Translations under genes and position numbers: made by a program
In this document: positions 22,470-36,400 of the stretch, piece by piece
Numbering within the stretch: position 1 is the first letter of the stretch
Layout: each line of letters starts with the position of its first letter
Notes under the pieces: generated by a model
Told to the model about the DNA's origin: nothing
What the model saw: the letters and a program-made list of their open reading frames with translations, nothing else
Database searches by the model: none
Assembly (NCBI RefSeq): GCF_027409185.1
Contig: NC_084463.1
Coordinates: 155,856,369 to 155,920,368 of the forward strand
Source of the DNA: Cynocephalus volans
Lineage: Eukaryota; Chordata; Mammalia; Dermoptera; Cynocephalidae
DNA: 64,000 bases
Reading direction: 5' to 3'

Positions 22470-24082
22470 ACAATGACATTTTTACAGAAAAAAAAAATCC
22501 TAATATTCATATGGAAAAACAAAAGACCCCAAATAGTCAAAGAAATCTTGAGCAAAAAAATAAATAAAGCTGGAGGCATTACATTACCTGACTTTAAATC
22601 ATACTACAAAGCTATTGTAACTAATACAGCATGGTACTGGCATAAAAACAGACACTTAGATGAACGGAAAAGAATAGAGAACCTGGACATCAACCCACAT
22701 ACTTACAGCCAACTGGTCTTTGACAAAGGCAACAAGAGAACACATTGGGGAAAAGATCATCTCTTCAATAAATGGCACTGGAAAATCTGGTATCCATTTG
22801 TAAAAGAATGAAACTAAACCCATACTTCTTGCCATATTCCAAAATCAACTAAATATGGACTAAAGACTTAAGTATAAACCTGAAACCTTAAAACTACTGA
22901 AGGAAAACATATGAGAAGCACTTCAGGAAGTGGAACTGAGCAAAGACCTTACAAATAAGACTCCAAACACATAAGCAACAAAAGAAAAACAAATGAGACT
23001 ATATCAACTAAAAAGTTCTCCACAGCAAAGGAAATGATCAGCAGAGCAAAAAGAAAGCCTACAGAACAGGAGAAAATATTTGCAAACTATACATCTGACA
23101 AGGGATTAATATCCAGAATATGTAAGGGACTTAACTTTGCAGTAAATAAATAAATAAATAATCCAATTAAAAAATGGGTAAAGGAGATGAATAGATATTT
23201 TTCAAAAGAAGACATACAAATGGTCAACAGGTACATGAAAAAATGTTCAACATCACTAATCACCAGGAAAAGGCAAATCAAAAGCACATTGAGATGTCAT
23301 CTCACTCCAGTTCAACTGGCCAGTATTAAAAAGACCAGGAATAACAGATGCTGGCAAAGATGCAGAGAAAGGGGAACGCTTCTACACTGTTAGTGGGACT
23401 GTAAAATAGTACAGACATTATGTAAAATAGTATGGAAGCTTCTCAAACAGCTAAAGACAGAACTACCATATGATCCAGCAATCCCACTTCTAGTTATATA
23501 CCCAAAAGAATGGAAATCATCATGTTGAAGGGATACCTGCACCCCCATGTTCATCACAGCTCTATTTACAATAATCAAGCTATGGAATGAACCTAAATGT
23601 CCATGGATGGATGACTGGATAAGGAAAATGTGGTGTATATACACAATAGAATACTACTGTGCCATAAAAAAAAGAATGAAATTCTGCCATTCACAGCAGC
23701 AGGGATGAGCTTGGAGAAAATGTTAAGTGAAGTAAGCCAGGCACAGAAAGAAAAATATTACATGTCCTCACTCATAAGTGGGTGCTAAGAAAAAAGGGAA
23801 GCAAGGCAGGAAGGAAGAACCCCAATAATACATTGAACTTTCAGAAGGAGAGAACGCATTTTTGGTTCTAGATGTGGGAGGGTGGAGGGAGAGTGGGGGT
23901 TGGGGAGAGATTGGGTAAGGGGCACGAAGAATGATTGTGATTTGTAGTGATGAATATATTAATAGTATTGATTTGATCATCACATATTGCACACAGGTGA
24001 TGGTAGTTAACACTGTGCCCTAAAGATATGTATAATCAATTATGCTTCAATTAAAAAAAAATTTAAAAATTTAAAATTTAAA
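22470..24082 (+). mobile_element. LINE-1, 5'-truncated, sense (ORF2 C-terminus and 3' UTR)
   Basis: About 1.6 kb of sense L1. The frame at 22473-22811 reads [14 protein letters not shown] and later [10 protein letters not shown], typical of the L1 ORF2 C-terminal region. The frame at 23187-23393 continues it out of phase. The 3' UTR runs 23750-24040 and ends in an A-rich tail at 24040-24082. It is 5'-truncated (about 6 kb is full length), carries frameshifts and cannot move by itself. It splits an older element. Confidence 0.85.
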
Positions 24083-24084
24083 AT

Positions 24085-24370
24085 TAAAACAGAATTATTG
24101 GCAGAAATACTTCTAAAATTTGATGAAAACTATAAATCTACAACCCCAGGAACCTCAATGAACTCCAGCAATAGATAAAAGGAAAACCATACATAGGCAA
24201 ATTAAAGTCAAGCTGAGAACCAAAGATAATGAGAAAATCCTGAAAGCAGCTGAAGAAAAAATTAAAACAAACAAAAAACTTTCTGACTTCTTGCAAAGAC
24301 ATTGCAAGCCAGAAAACAATGAAACGATATTTCTAAAATTCTAAAAGAAAGATAAATGTAAAATAGAATT
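24085..24370 (+). mobile_element. Old L1/HAL1-like fragment (right part)
   Basis: Sense sequence with blocks such as 'aaaatttgatgaaaactata' and 'aaagataatgagaaaatcct' that I associate with the ORF1 region of L1M/HAL1. Continues the fragment at 22060-22469. Confidence 0.55.
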
Positions 24371-24374
24371 GTAT

Positions 24375-24860
24375 TTCAAGGCAGACAGGACAGATTCTAA
24401 GGTGGCCCTTGTGATAACCATCTTTTGGTGTTCACCCCTCTATGTAATCCCCTCCTCTTGATTGTCACTTGCTTCTAACTAGTGAAATATGACAAAGGTG
24501 ATAGGATGTCACTCTCTTGGTTACATTATGTGATATGACTCCATCTTGCTGGCAGACTCACTCTGTCTTTCTTTGCTGGCTTTGAAGAAGCTAGCTTTCA
24601 TGAATCCTACAGCCATAAGGAACTGAATGCTTCCAACAGCCATATGGATTAGAGCATGAGTGCTTCCCTGTTTCTCTAAATAAGAACACAGCCAGGTTAA
24701 CACATTGATTGCAGCCTTGTAAGACACTAAGCAGAGGACCCATTTCAACCATGTCTAGATCCCTGACCACATATACTGTGAATTGTAAATGTATATGTTG
24801 TTTTAAGCTACCAAGTTTATAGTATTTGGTTACACAATAATAGAAAACTAATATAGGCCG
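24375..24860 (+). mobile_element. MaLR LTR (MLT1-like)
   Basis: Blocks in order match MLT1 LTRs: 'ctggctttgaagaagctagc', 'aaggaactgaatgcttccaa', then 'gttgttttaagctaccaagt', 'ggttacacaataatagaaaa' and ctaatata at the end. The LTR is sense, old and without flanking internal sequence. Confidence 0.7.
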
Positions 24861-25504
24861 TGGTACCAGAAGTGGGGTGACTAATGCATATATCCAATCA
24901 AGATATCCTTCAAGACTGATGGAAAAATAAAGGCTTTTAGGGAATTCATTGCCAATAGATATGCATTTCAAGAAACATTGCACAAAGTTCATTAAAATGA
25001 AGAAAAATTATAACAGTTGAAAATTCAGATTTGGAGGAAGGATGGTAGTTTTCCATAAATAGTACATATTGGACAAATACACAGGTGTTTTTTGGGTTTT
25101 TTTTTTTTTTTTTTTTTTTGCTTTACTAATTTCTTTGAGACACATTTGACTTTTAAAGCAAGAACTAATTTAATTGGTGTTTTAAGAGATTACTCTGACT
25201 GTAGTGTGGAGGACGGATAGGAAGGAGGGTGAAGGAAGGAGGCAGGGAGTCAATTAGGAAACTCCTGAAATAGTGAAGGAACAGGTACTGAGTGTCTGAT
25301 CCAGGGACCTACAGAAGAGGAGAGACTGAAAGATAATTCAGAAGTAAAACTGTCAGGATGGGGAAGGAATTAGAGGTGTAGAATTGAGGAAGTTAAAGAA
25401 TAAACTATCTGTTCTAGCTTGAGAGATTTCTTTTGTTATTACCATTAACAAAACAAAGAGGCACAGGTTGGAGCAAGAGTAAGGGGATTAGTCAGTCCTC
25501 CTCG
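24861..25504. other. Intergenic with T-tract; no gene
   Basis: Contains a long T run near 25098-25119. About 25180-25400 resembles a widespread old repeat (gattactctgactgtagtgt) that I cannot assign to a family. No gene is visible. Confidence 0.35.
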
Positions 25505-25990
25505 TCTAGTGTATTAATCAGGTTTCTCCAAAAAAACAAGACCAACAGGAGTTAGATAGATAAATTTCTTATAAAGATTTGGCTCACATGATTATCAGGC
25601 TGAGAAATCCCAACAACTGCTAGCTGAAAACCCAGGAAAGCTGATGGTACAGTTCCAGCCTGAGTCTGAATTCCTGAGAACCAGGAGAGCCAATATTGTA
25701 AGTTCCATTTCAAATGAGTCTAAAAGCAGAAAACCAATTTTCCACGTCAAAAACCATCAGGCAGAGAAAGCAAATTCTTTCTTGCTCAGCCTTTTGTTCT
25801 ATTCAGGCCCTCAGTGAATTAAATGGGGCCCACCGACATGGGGGAGAGAAATCTGCTTCACTCAGTTCACTATTTCAAATGTTAATCTCATCCAGACACA
25901 CCTTCACAGACACAGCCAGGATAACGCTAAACCAAATATCTGGGCACCCTGTAGCCTATTCAAGTTAACACATAAAATTAACCGTCTCAT
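25505..25990 (+). repeat. Old interspersed repeat, family uncertain
   Basis: Begins 'gtattaatcaggtttctcca' and ends 'agttaacacataaaattaac'. Both are ends of a common mammalian repeat that I recognise but cannot name with confidence. Length about 485 bp. The 84-codon frame at 25714 is incidental. Confidence 0.5.
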
Positions 25991-26590
25991 CTAGTTTATG
26001 CTCACTCTCTTGGGGTCACAGCCTGGAAAGGGCCTTAGTGGAAATCACCTGCATTAATCAAGGGAGTTGCTGAAATACAGATGTATAACCACCAAGCCCT
26101 CACAGAAACATATCACTAGCAAGGAACAAAAATGTTTTATTTTTTAATATGGTACAGAGATCCTGTCTGGAAAAGAATCATCCTTATCTATGTAATCCCT
26201 CACTTGTGGTTATAATTCCTAGAAGGGCATGAAAGTACATTACATTTCTAGAAGAATAATCTTATTGCTGGTGAATCAAACGAAAACAAAGAGTCCTGAG
26301 GAGAGTGCAGATCTCCCATTCTTTAGATTCTTCATCAATCTGCAAGGTATTTTTGGACATTTAGGAATTCCCATCTCTCACTCGGCTTGCCCCCACTAAT
26401 ACACACACACATATACTTTTCTTTCCCTAGGGTTCCTGTGATATTTTTCTTTGACTCTGACCTCCCCTAGGGTCCTAGTGTGGAGCTGCTGGTCAGAAAC
26501 TTAAGGTTTTATTGAAAGCATCAAACTGAAGCATTAAACTGAGTCCCTGGAATCTAAATCTAAACCAAATGGATCATAACTGACTCAGCA
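25991..26590. other. Intergenic, nothing recognised
   Basis: No gene, RNA or named repeat is visible. A short (CA) run lies near 26401-26410. Confidence 0.3.
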
Positions 26591-26599
26591 ACATTACTA

Positions 26600-26765
26600 G
26601 CTAGAATACTTTGAGAAAGTTTCCTTTAAAAATCCCTGGGCTTTAGTCTCCTGGTCTATAAAAGATGAAAAGAAATAGTACCCAGAACAGGATTGCTGTG
26701 AAGATTGACTAATTAATGCCTGTATAGTGATTTTAAAAATATCTGGAACACAATAGGTGTTCAAG
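26600..26765 (+). repeat. MIR SINE remnant
   Basis: Sense MIR blocks: 'ctttagtctcctggtctata', 'cagaacaggattgctgtgaa', 'ctggaacacaataggtgttc'. Diverged; boundaries approximate. Confidence 0.55.
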
Positions 26766-26892
26766 TTTTTCCACAATGAAACATTTATAAAACTAATTCT
26801 TTTACTTGTAGGTATTGCTTCTCATGGCATAAATTTCATATATGTTATGTCAGCAAAGTCTCTCTCTCTCTATTTTGAATTATACAAATTAT

Positions 26893-27350
<458 letters not shown>

Positions 27351-28680
27351 TTGTTATTCTTGGAGGGTGAGAAAGAGAGTAAGGGCATTAAAAAAAAAAA
27401 AATACCTCTGATCACATGAAACAAAGTATCTTTTTTTATTTCTTTGAGTACAAAATCCCTGGATAGTTACAAAGGGAATATATAATATCTATGCATAATT
27501 CAAAGAATAAGAATTAGAGAGTTTATGTCAGAAGCTACAGCCAGCGGGAAATCCCCAGTGCCTGCCTTTGTAAGTGCTGTATTAGTGTTTGCTATTATCA
27601 TCTTTAGAAAGTATGTTATACATGCAATATCGTGTTAGTACTACTTTAGGGTAGTGAAGAATCAGGGTGATAACCAGCAGGACAATGAAGTTAGGGGAAG
27701 AGTGATCATACATAGAAGCCCAGATACACAGAGAGAACTAAGAATTCAATAGATGTAGAAAATCAGAACCTGAGACCTCTAGACAAAAATAGAAACCCCA
27801 GGGGCTCCTCTTCTTTCAAGAAATATCTGGAGACATTGAGAGAGAAACTGGGTTTTATCAACATCTATTGGATAAGATTTAGAATTATTATTATTTATAA
27901 TTTAAAGAGCAAGAGAAAACTAGAGAACCTGAAGACTCCTAAGCAGGTGACATCCAGTCACACCAGTTTAATGCTACTGCTGTACTCTCTAGAGTATGGA
28001 TATAAATCTTTTAAAAGGGGGGGATTTCACAACAGAGAGGAAGATGAGAAACTTTAGAATTGAAGTTCAGCTGCAGAAAGAGATGAGGGAAAGAACACAA
28101 AGAGCCTTTCTTGGAACTATCGAGCAAGGGAATCAGAGGAGAGGCTATGAGAAGGAGAGACCTAATCCCATTGACTGTGGGTCAGAGAACTTTGATCCCT
28201 TGGTCATCATAACTTGCCTGGAATAGCCAGCAATAAGAAGCTTGAAATAAGAGCTTGATTTGGGAGCACTGAGTAACACAAGGATGTTATACATTATTCC
28301 ATAAACCACCTTAAGGCTGGAGTAATTCCCATGAAAAAAAGTAGGTTTTGGCAGATGAGAAAATAAGAAGAAACCTAAAGATAGGGGAATTTTAAGAAGT
28401 AACAGACAGATACATGTCATCGATGTCTAAACTGGGCTAGGGGATTTATTAGCCAGTGGCCATGGAATTCAACAGCCACCCAGGAATGGAGACATGGGGT
28501 AAAATAACTTTTGGATTAACTCAGTATGACATTTCCAGTGTTCTTATGGCTAAGCTCATAGAAATACATTTAGCTGATTAAAAAAAAGTGAACTCTGGAA
28601 ATAATGCAAACATAAAGCAAGACAAAGTATCTGAACCATGATTAGAATGGAAAGAATAAGAGAAATAATACTTATTGCTA
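27351..28680. other. Intergenic, nothing recognised
   Basis: Purine-rich intergenic DNA. Open frames at 27836-28226 have no family resemblance. No repeat that I can name. Confidence 0.3.
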
Positions 28681-28689
28681 TTGTTTTCA

Positions 28690-28900
28690 TTATTTATTTA
28701 TTTAAATACAATTTATTTAGCATCTACTCCATACCAGATACTTTATAATTCTTTCACAATAATCCTACAAGATAACAATTACTATTCCCAAATAAGAAAT
28801 GTAATGTTTTAATACACATGTAAGTTAATAAATAACTTAGCCTAGACCCCTAACTTGGAATTAATTCTAAGTTTTTAGACTCCAAAGATTCAGTCTTCCA
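28690..28900 (-). repeat. MIR SINE remnant
   Basis: 'ttagcatctactccatacca', 'cacaataatcctacaagata' and the following blocks follow the MIR consensus in reverse. Diverged. Confidence 0.45.
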
Positions 28901-29329
28901 CTGCATCATCAGAATTATCTTGCATGAATAAAAAAGTAATCTTTCTACCATTTGTCAAGATAGCTATTAGAACATTGTCGTAGTTACCATGCTTAGATAA
29001 AAAAACAAAACAAAAAACAGAAACTGGAAAAGGTCCAGAGCAAAGCTAAAGCATGAGCAGTAAGGGTGAAATGGTAAATTATAAAGTACATTGGAATAGA
29101 GTTGCTTAACTCAGGGAACACTAACCCAACATCAGATGATTTTCATGAAGGATGATCACCTTTAGGTTTCTATATCCATGGAAAATTGAGGGAGAGAAAG
29201 GTAAATTCAGAGAAGAGACACTGTAAGGGAGAGGAGGTCTTTTAAAAAGTTCTAGCTGGCAAGTGGCTAAAGGCTGTCACATCAGGAGGTTAAATTAAGT
29301 AAAACCTGATCTTAATAGGAAATACTAGA

Positions 29330-29785
29330 GGATGACAAGGTAGCGTGTAAAAATAGACACAAATTATTTTCCTTCCTTTATCTTTGTGCTTACAATTTGA
29401 CAGTACACATCCTTCCGTGAAGATACAAAGTCTATTTCCTTACCCTTTGAATCTGGGTTATCTATTCAATTTACTTAGGCCTATGGGATAGTAGGACACA
29501 CAACTCAGCAGAGGTTTGAAAAGCATTTGTGAGCTGGAGGAGAACCAAGTTGGCCGATTGTCAGATATATGACTGAGGTTATCCTAACTCATCTAACTCT
29601 GGAACACTCCACCAGTTGACCACAGATGCAAGAGAGAACCTGGCAGAGAAGAGCTGAGTAGGAGGAGACTAGAATAACCACCAATATGACCCGCAGAATT
29701 GTGAGTAAATCCACGGCGTTTGTTTGAAGCCACTGTGTTTTAGGATGGTTTGTTATACAGCTGAAGCTACTAAAATCAAGCGGCA
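29330..29785 (+). mobile_element. MaLR LTR (MLT1-like)
   Basis: Contains the MLT1-type order of 'cctatgggatagtaggacac', 'accagttgaccacagatgca', 'tttgaagccactgtgtttta' and 'ttgttatacagctgaagcta'. No internal sequence adjoins it. Confidence 0.65.
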
Positions 29786-30325
29786 AAAAAACCAAAACGA
29801 CAAGCTAAATAAATGCTATGTGTATTTCAAAGAGTGGCTAATTAGTTGTGTGGCCTGAGAGGTTTTGTCCTCTCCCTCCTGAAGACAGAAAACTGTGGAA
29901 TAAATGCTTACGCATTTGTAATATAATACATTGGTAAACGTATAAGCATTTATTCCAGTTCCATTTGCTTGGGAACTAAAATGTCCTTACAGATTATAGT
30001 CCAATCGGGTCAATGTACATACAAGGAAGATAAAACCAAGAGGGGGGACGTGACTCTCCCAAGGTCACAATGTGTTCCTGACCAAATCAGGGCTGCTGGT
30101 CAGGTCCTCCAATCCCCAGCGCTGGTCATTTTACTTACTAACCTTTTTGAAATCTTAAGCAGCCTTGAGATTCTATGACTCTGTGACTCTATGGTTCTAT
30201 AATTCCAAAACAAAGCACAACAATGCCAGTGCTCCGCACAGCCTGGGTACAGGAAAAGAACATGGTCTAGGCTGAAGTACCAACTAAATCAGTCTCTTTC
30301 ACTTCAAAATATCAACTACACCATC

Positions 30326-30478
30326 ATGGATTCAAGCACAGCACACAATCCCGTGTTTCTGGTATTTCCTCCAGAGATCCCAGTTCCTGAATTTCAGTCA
30401 ACAAACGTTTCAGCCAGGGCCTATGCAACTCAAAGTCCCTTTCAAAAGTTACTTGCTACAAAAATGAAAATTTTGGGA
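30326..30478 (+). CDS. MS4A5: MS4A5 coding exon 1 (N-terminal cytoplasmic region)
   Basis: The ATG at 30326 sits in good context (ccatcATGG). 51 codons from MDSSTAH to MKILG, then donor gtaagt at 30479. Continuing the frame past the donor gives an unrelated tail, so the splice is required. The segment is hydrophilic, Pro/Ser/Thr-rich, and ends just before TM1. Any non-coding upstream exon was not identified. Confidence 0.92.
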
Positions 30479-33400
30479 GTAAGTATGACTTCCCCAATGT
30501 ACTTTCTATTGAGGGTGGGGGAAGGACAGGGAAAATATCTGGTGGCACATGTTTTAAGCTAGGAGCTAATTCCAACTTTTACTTCTAATCAATACAGAAA
30601 GTGTGAATCACATTTCTATATCATTTATGAGTGAGATTCTGTGGAGGAAAAAAATACAAGACGAATAAGCCAAGGTCCCTGGGCTCCTGAAGGTCACAGT
30701 CTTAGAACTGACCATCTTTAAGATTTTTCAAGTCAAGTTTAGAGAAAAGAAAGGAAAAGAAAATCAAGTAGAAATCAATAGGCCAGATTCTATAACCTGT
30801 GTTATTGCATTATACAGTTTCATATTTTCCTAGTCAAAAATCAGAACTCACAGTTTGACATAATATGGGGCTTTTGCAGAATATCCTTTTAATATCATAA
30901 CTGCTCATCTCTCTATCCATCCATCTATCTATTCCATAAATATTAATTTTCTTTTACTTACCAATCCTTCTTTAAGAAAATGTGGGGGTCCAGATACAGG
31001 ATAAATGTTTTCAAAGATATGGGCTGTAATGTAATTTGGAGAACTAATTGCCAAAAATCCCTACTTAGACTTTATAATGTAGGCAATTAGTTTTCAATAT
31101 GTAAAATTATTAAAACTATGTAAGGAGGCTTACAAAATATTTACCAAGTCCCTAGGCCTTATTCCAGAACTAATGAATCGAACTTCTGAAGGAGTAGGCA
31201 GCTAGGTAATCTGTATTTTTAAAACCCTTCCTTGAGTGAATCTTATGAGCAGCAGATTTGGGACTATTTTTCAAACAATACTGAGAAGAATAATTGGATT
31301 GGAGTTGTGTTCTGGAATGTTACTTTAGAATAGAGAAAAATATTGGTACAGAAAGGCAAGTTAAAAAACAATTTTAGTAATTCAGATAAATGAATAGCGG
31401 CTGTTGAGGTGAACTTACTCCCATAACTCCCAGTGCAAGAGAAGAATTTGCCTCTATAATATTGAGGGCGTTGAGAAGTACAGAAGAATGTGCTTACTGT
31501 GGAAGCTCATTTGAAAGAAGAGGAGAGGAGAGAAGGGGAAGGGAGGGTACGACTGACCTCTTATTAACCAATCTCTTCTTGGAAACTCATCAAATGCAGA
31601 TGGAGAAATACATAGATGGAAGAAAAGCTCTACATGCATATCTACATATGGGAGAGACTTAGGGTTTATGAAGTAAGTGTCCCAGACACCTGGCCACAAC
31701 AGCAAAAATTGGGGAGTAGGTAGGGGCATCAAACATTTATGATCTTGCAAGTAGAGATAACAGGAAAGCTTGGCTACTTTTTGACTGTTAGGATCAAGGG
31801 ACATTAGAAGGACTGAAGATGACCCTAAAACTTCAAGCCTAACAAGAAGATGGAGCCAACAATAGAGATGGATAAGGCAAAAAGAAGATTTAAGTTTAAA
31901 GGGTGAAAATTGAGCTTGCTTTTGGACATGTTGAATATAAGGTGTTAGTGGGACATCAAGCAGGGATGTTTGACAAGAGCTAAAAAGATGGGTTGGACTT
32001 GATGAAAATACTATCATTTAGGACTCACCTACTTAAAAGTGATCGTTTTTATGGCAGCAAATGAGATTACTCAGACCAAGAATGTAGATGGAGAAGACAA
32101 GAGGGCAGAGCACACAGACTCACATGTTGCAGACCTGCCACTCTCTATGACATTCTCATGAGTCTTCACTAGCATTTGTCGAGCCACTGCCTGGTAGCGT
32201 AGTTGCATCACAAGTGTGCAGCTTGGAGAAAAGAAATAATCAGAAGAGATGGGGAGTGCTCTGGGCATGGGAGTGTGACAATATGTCAACAGGCCCAGAG
32301 GATTGGTCATCTTAAGGAAGGTTTTCTGATAGACCACTTCTGCATGAGTCCAGGCTGGTACAGGGATTTAGAATTGTGCTTCTTAAACTTTCACATGTGT
32401 ATGCTAATGAACTGCAGAGCTTCTTAAGACACAGATTCCTAGCCTCACTTGGAGATTCTATTCAGTAAGTATGGGCTAGAGTCTGATAGTCTACATATGT
32501 AGCTCCTAGGTGATCCAGATGCTGCCAGTCCATAGACCACATTTTCAGGAGCACTGATATAGGTCATTTGACCTATTACCAAATAGTATATACAGAGATT
32601 AAGAAAATACCTGGGAGCATCATAAAGGGACTTCTACTATCCTTACTCACAAAAGACAGTAATTGCCAAGTCCTGTTAACCAAGAGAAGGTCTTCTAAAC
32701 AGAAGTAAACTCACCTCTTTGCTTTTTTCTCACATGACTTTTTCCTCTGTTTACAGACTACCCAGATCCTGTTGGGAATTATGAACTTTTCTTTTGGAGT
32801 TGTCTTCCTTTTCACCTTGATAAAACCATACCCAAGGTTTCCCTTTATATTTATTTCAGGATATCCATTCTGGAGCTCTGTTTTGGTGAGTATAGTCAAC
32901 CAAGTTCAGTTTGAAGCCATGCCAATCAGGATGTTAGGGAATTCTTAGTTATGAAATAAGCCAGATCAAGTTGTATTATATGCTTTGAAAAGCGCAAAAA
33001 AAAATTAACCTTGTTGAAATTAGTTCTCTATTAATCAGAGTTACTGATATTATATAATTGGGTAGAATATAATTGAAGTTCCTTTAGGAATATTCCTCCG
33101 GGTCTTGAAGTCGTTTGTTTATCCATTCATTTATTCAAAATTAGTTACTATCTATTATAAGCCAGGCACATAGAGCAAAGAAATGAGAACTCAAAGGCTG
33201 GTAATCCATGAGCCTGTCCTTCAAAGGGCCCTCAGTCTAGCAATAGAGAAAACATGCAAACAGGTCATTTCAAGGCAGTGTAGTAAATATCACAGAGGTG
33301 CAGGAAGTACTTATGTAAGCAGAGATGAAGGAGCACTTTATTCTTTAGAGAAGTGGAGAAGCGGGAGGGCTTCTTGGCTGTACCTTTTGAGCTTCACTAA

Positions 33401-36400
33401 GGCATTTATTTAATCACATTCAATAAACATTAATTTAGTACCTAATATAGTGCCAGAAAATGGCTGGAGGTGCATGGATTCAGAAAATAGACAGTCCCTG
33501 GTCTCAAGGTCTCAGTTGAGTGAAGAGTCAGATAATTACCACAGGGTGTGATGAGAGACGATAGGGGACACAGAGTCTGCCCCTCCAGGAAAGGCACCCA
33601 CAAAATGGAGGGGCATTGCTCAGAAACATTTCTCGCTTCCTAGAGTTCTAAAGGATAAGTGGCTAATCAGGCAAGAGCACACAGAGTAAGGGAGCAGGGG
33701 ATGCCTGGGTGTAGAGGTAGGGATGTTTTATTGCACGACAAGGGACAAGAATGAGCAAAAGGCTGAAGGTGGGGGAGAGCATTTCCATTCTGTGAAATGC
33801 AGGAGTTCAGCACAAGGACTGGAGGATGGAGGGAAGCTGGAGAAATATCCACAAAGGAACTAGAAATTTAAACACAATGTGCTGTAATCAGATTTGGAAT
33901 TTCCTCTAGATAATGATGCTACCACATTTGATTCCCCTCCATGCAGAATCTTGGGACTTTTTCTTAAATTACCAGCATATTAACTGCAACTTCACCTTAC
34001 GTTCCCATCCAAGAGAACATATTAGATTGCAATAAAATGGAATCGGATCTTACTGATTGTAAACTGATTTGGCCCTGGTGTGTCATGATATCAAAGCTTG
34101 AGTCCATGATAGCTATAAAAGGAAGATGGATGAGAAAACTATAGCGCAATAAGGTTTTTAAAAATCTCCTGTTTAAATAAATAGTAAGGGCTAAAGCAAA
34201 TTTCCAGTCAAGTGTTTTGTCCACTATTCATGTGTTGACAGTCATACAAGGCAACTCATCCTACTCCCTGACCTGAGGATTGTGTGAACTTGGTTGGAGG
34301 GCATGTAAAAGACATTCATAGAGGTCTATTCTGTGAGAACTCCTTAACATCAGCTAAACACATCCTTCATTAAGGTTTTTTTTTTAACAGTTCATTAATT
34401 CTGGAGCCTTCCTAATTGCGATAAAAAGAAAAACCACAGAAACTCTGGTGAGTTATTTTTCTACGTTAATTAAAAATTTATAACTTTAAAATAATTCATT
34501 CTAGCTTTAAAAATGAGTTTGGAGAATCATTAGCCCACCCTAATTCCACCAGCTGTCAAGTACTGATACCAGTCGATGGCATTTGCTTCCTGTCTCCATA
34601 GAATCATAAACCATTAGTGTCAGAAGAGTGTTTTCTAGGTCATCCCATTTAATTATTTTATATATGAAGACACTGGTTCATAGAATAGTTAAACAACGTG
34701 TCCAAGTTCTGCAGCCATTTAATGATAGAATGGGTCTCAGCATTTGAGCTAGTCACTCATTCTTCCTTTTTGTGGGTATTTTTGATGCCTACTGCATACC
34801 AGACACTTTGGCAGTCTCACATAAAAGGCACACTGTAGACAACTGAATTAAACATATGCAGAATCTTGAAATAAATAATACAGTGCTAATAAATGCAAAA
34901 CTGTAACTTGCAGAAAAATTATAAGTAGAATATCTTTACTCAAAGAGTCAGAGACATGAGCTTATGAACTAATAAGACAACAAATGTTTTTCAGCAAAGA
35001 ACATCTGTAAGTTTTAGGAAGAAATAAAAAGGCAGAGAAATGCAATGTTTAAACACAAGAGTCTTAAAACAAAAATGTTGACCATAAATTTTACCAGAGC
35101 ATCAAAATGTAATGCAACACAACTACCCCTAAGTACCTCCTCAGTGCTGTGTGTACCGTGCCCCCACCACCCCAGTTGAATGGGAATTAACTTAGCTACA
35201 CAATGTGGGGAATGGAAAGGTTATTAAAAGTTCAGTGGATCCCCTCATTCTGTAGATGAGGGCCTGAAACTCAAAGAAATCAAGTGGCTTGCATATGATC
35301 ACATAGCTGCTTCTTGGCATTGTGATGCTATGGCTATAATCCTCTCTCTATTCTTCACACCTATTGCTTTGCTTATAGCACAGGCTGGCCCTGAGTCATT
35401 GTGTCATGTTTTTATTCTATTGCAGGTGGCAGTGAGCCGAATAATGAATTCACTTAGCGCCCTGGGAGCAACAACTGGAATCACTCTCCTTGTATTTGGT
35501 TACACTCTAGATAAAGACTACATTTGTGGCTATTCCTCAGATGTCACTCAGTGCGATGCTATTACCATCCTATTCATTGTAAGTATGTTGCATTTTTAGA
35601 GTGAGGAGTAAATAATTTAATCAAAAAGATTTATGAGCACCCCATCAGGGCCATCCCGATAATGTTGTAGATATACACGTATTTTCTTTTATTCACAAAC
35701 ATTTATGAAATCCTTAATATTTGATAGACATTATTCCAGGCATTGTGAAATAGAAAAATAAACACATTATAACTCCCACCTTTAGAAATTCATACATGAG
35801 TAGAAGAGATAAAACATGCACCCAGATGAGTTTAATATAAATACAAAGATAAAGTGATACACTAAAAGAAAAAATGCAGGTATAGCAATATGGTTGGTCA
35901 CAGTTCATAGTCCTAGACATAACTTAGAATCCCAGGTAGAATTTTTTTATGGTTTTTGATTTGGTTTTAATATTTAGGCTGGACTTCTGATAAATATTGG
36001 AAACAGGTACTTATTTATGATAGGTAAAGATTGAAAACAGGCATTTATTTATGCTCTTTCTAAAATACCACTAAAATTTGTGTAAATAATGTAAAAGGTA
36101 TGGATCCACATGGTGAGAAAAAGTCAACAAGATACATCAAACATTGCTGAGGAAACTGAAAACGAACTACCTAAGGAAAAGGGAGTTCTGATAGAAGCAA
36201 GATATTTCATATAGAAGATTCTAAAAAATATTGAGCATTTGAATGCACCAGGACCACAGAAAGCAGAAGTGAAGAGCAGAAAATAGAGAGATTGGTTCTG
36301 CTAATGGTGAATTGGGCTATTAGGATCAACCTTTCTCTGAAAACAAAGAAAAATGCTACATTAAAGAATGAAACAAAACAGAAACCATTTTAAAGGCATT

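Larger units (their letters stand above)
30479..32756 (+). other. MS4A5: MS4A5 intron 1
   Basis: 2.3 kb. Holds two MER5A-like remnants (about 31110-31290 and 32376-32562). A 187-codon minus-strand frame at 31454-32017 shows no family features and is dismissed. Otherwise nothing recognisable. Confidence 0.7.

Noticed and set aside
22473..22811. Stand-alone reverse-transcriptase-related gene
   Set aside because: It is the C-terminal piece of a 5'-truncated L1 ORF2 with later frameshifts and an A-tail.
31454..32017. 187-codon minus-strand open frame in MS4A5 intron 1
   Set aside because: No recognisable domain, Phe/Ser/Leu-rich composition from purine-rich repeat read backwards, no promoter or splice context. 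Most likely chance.
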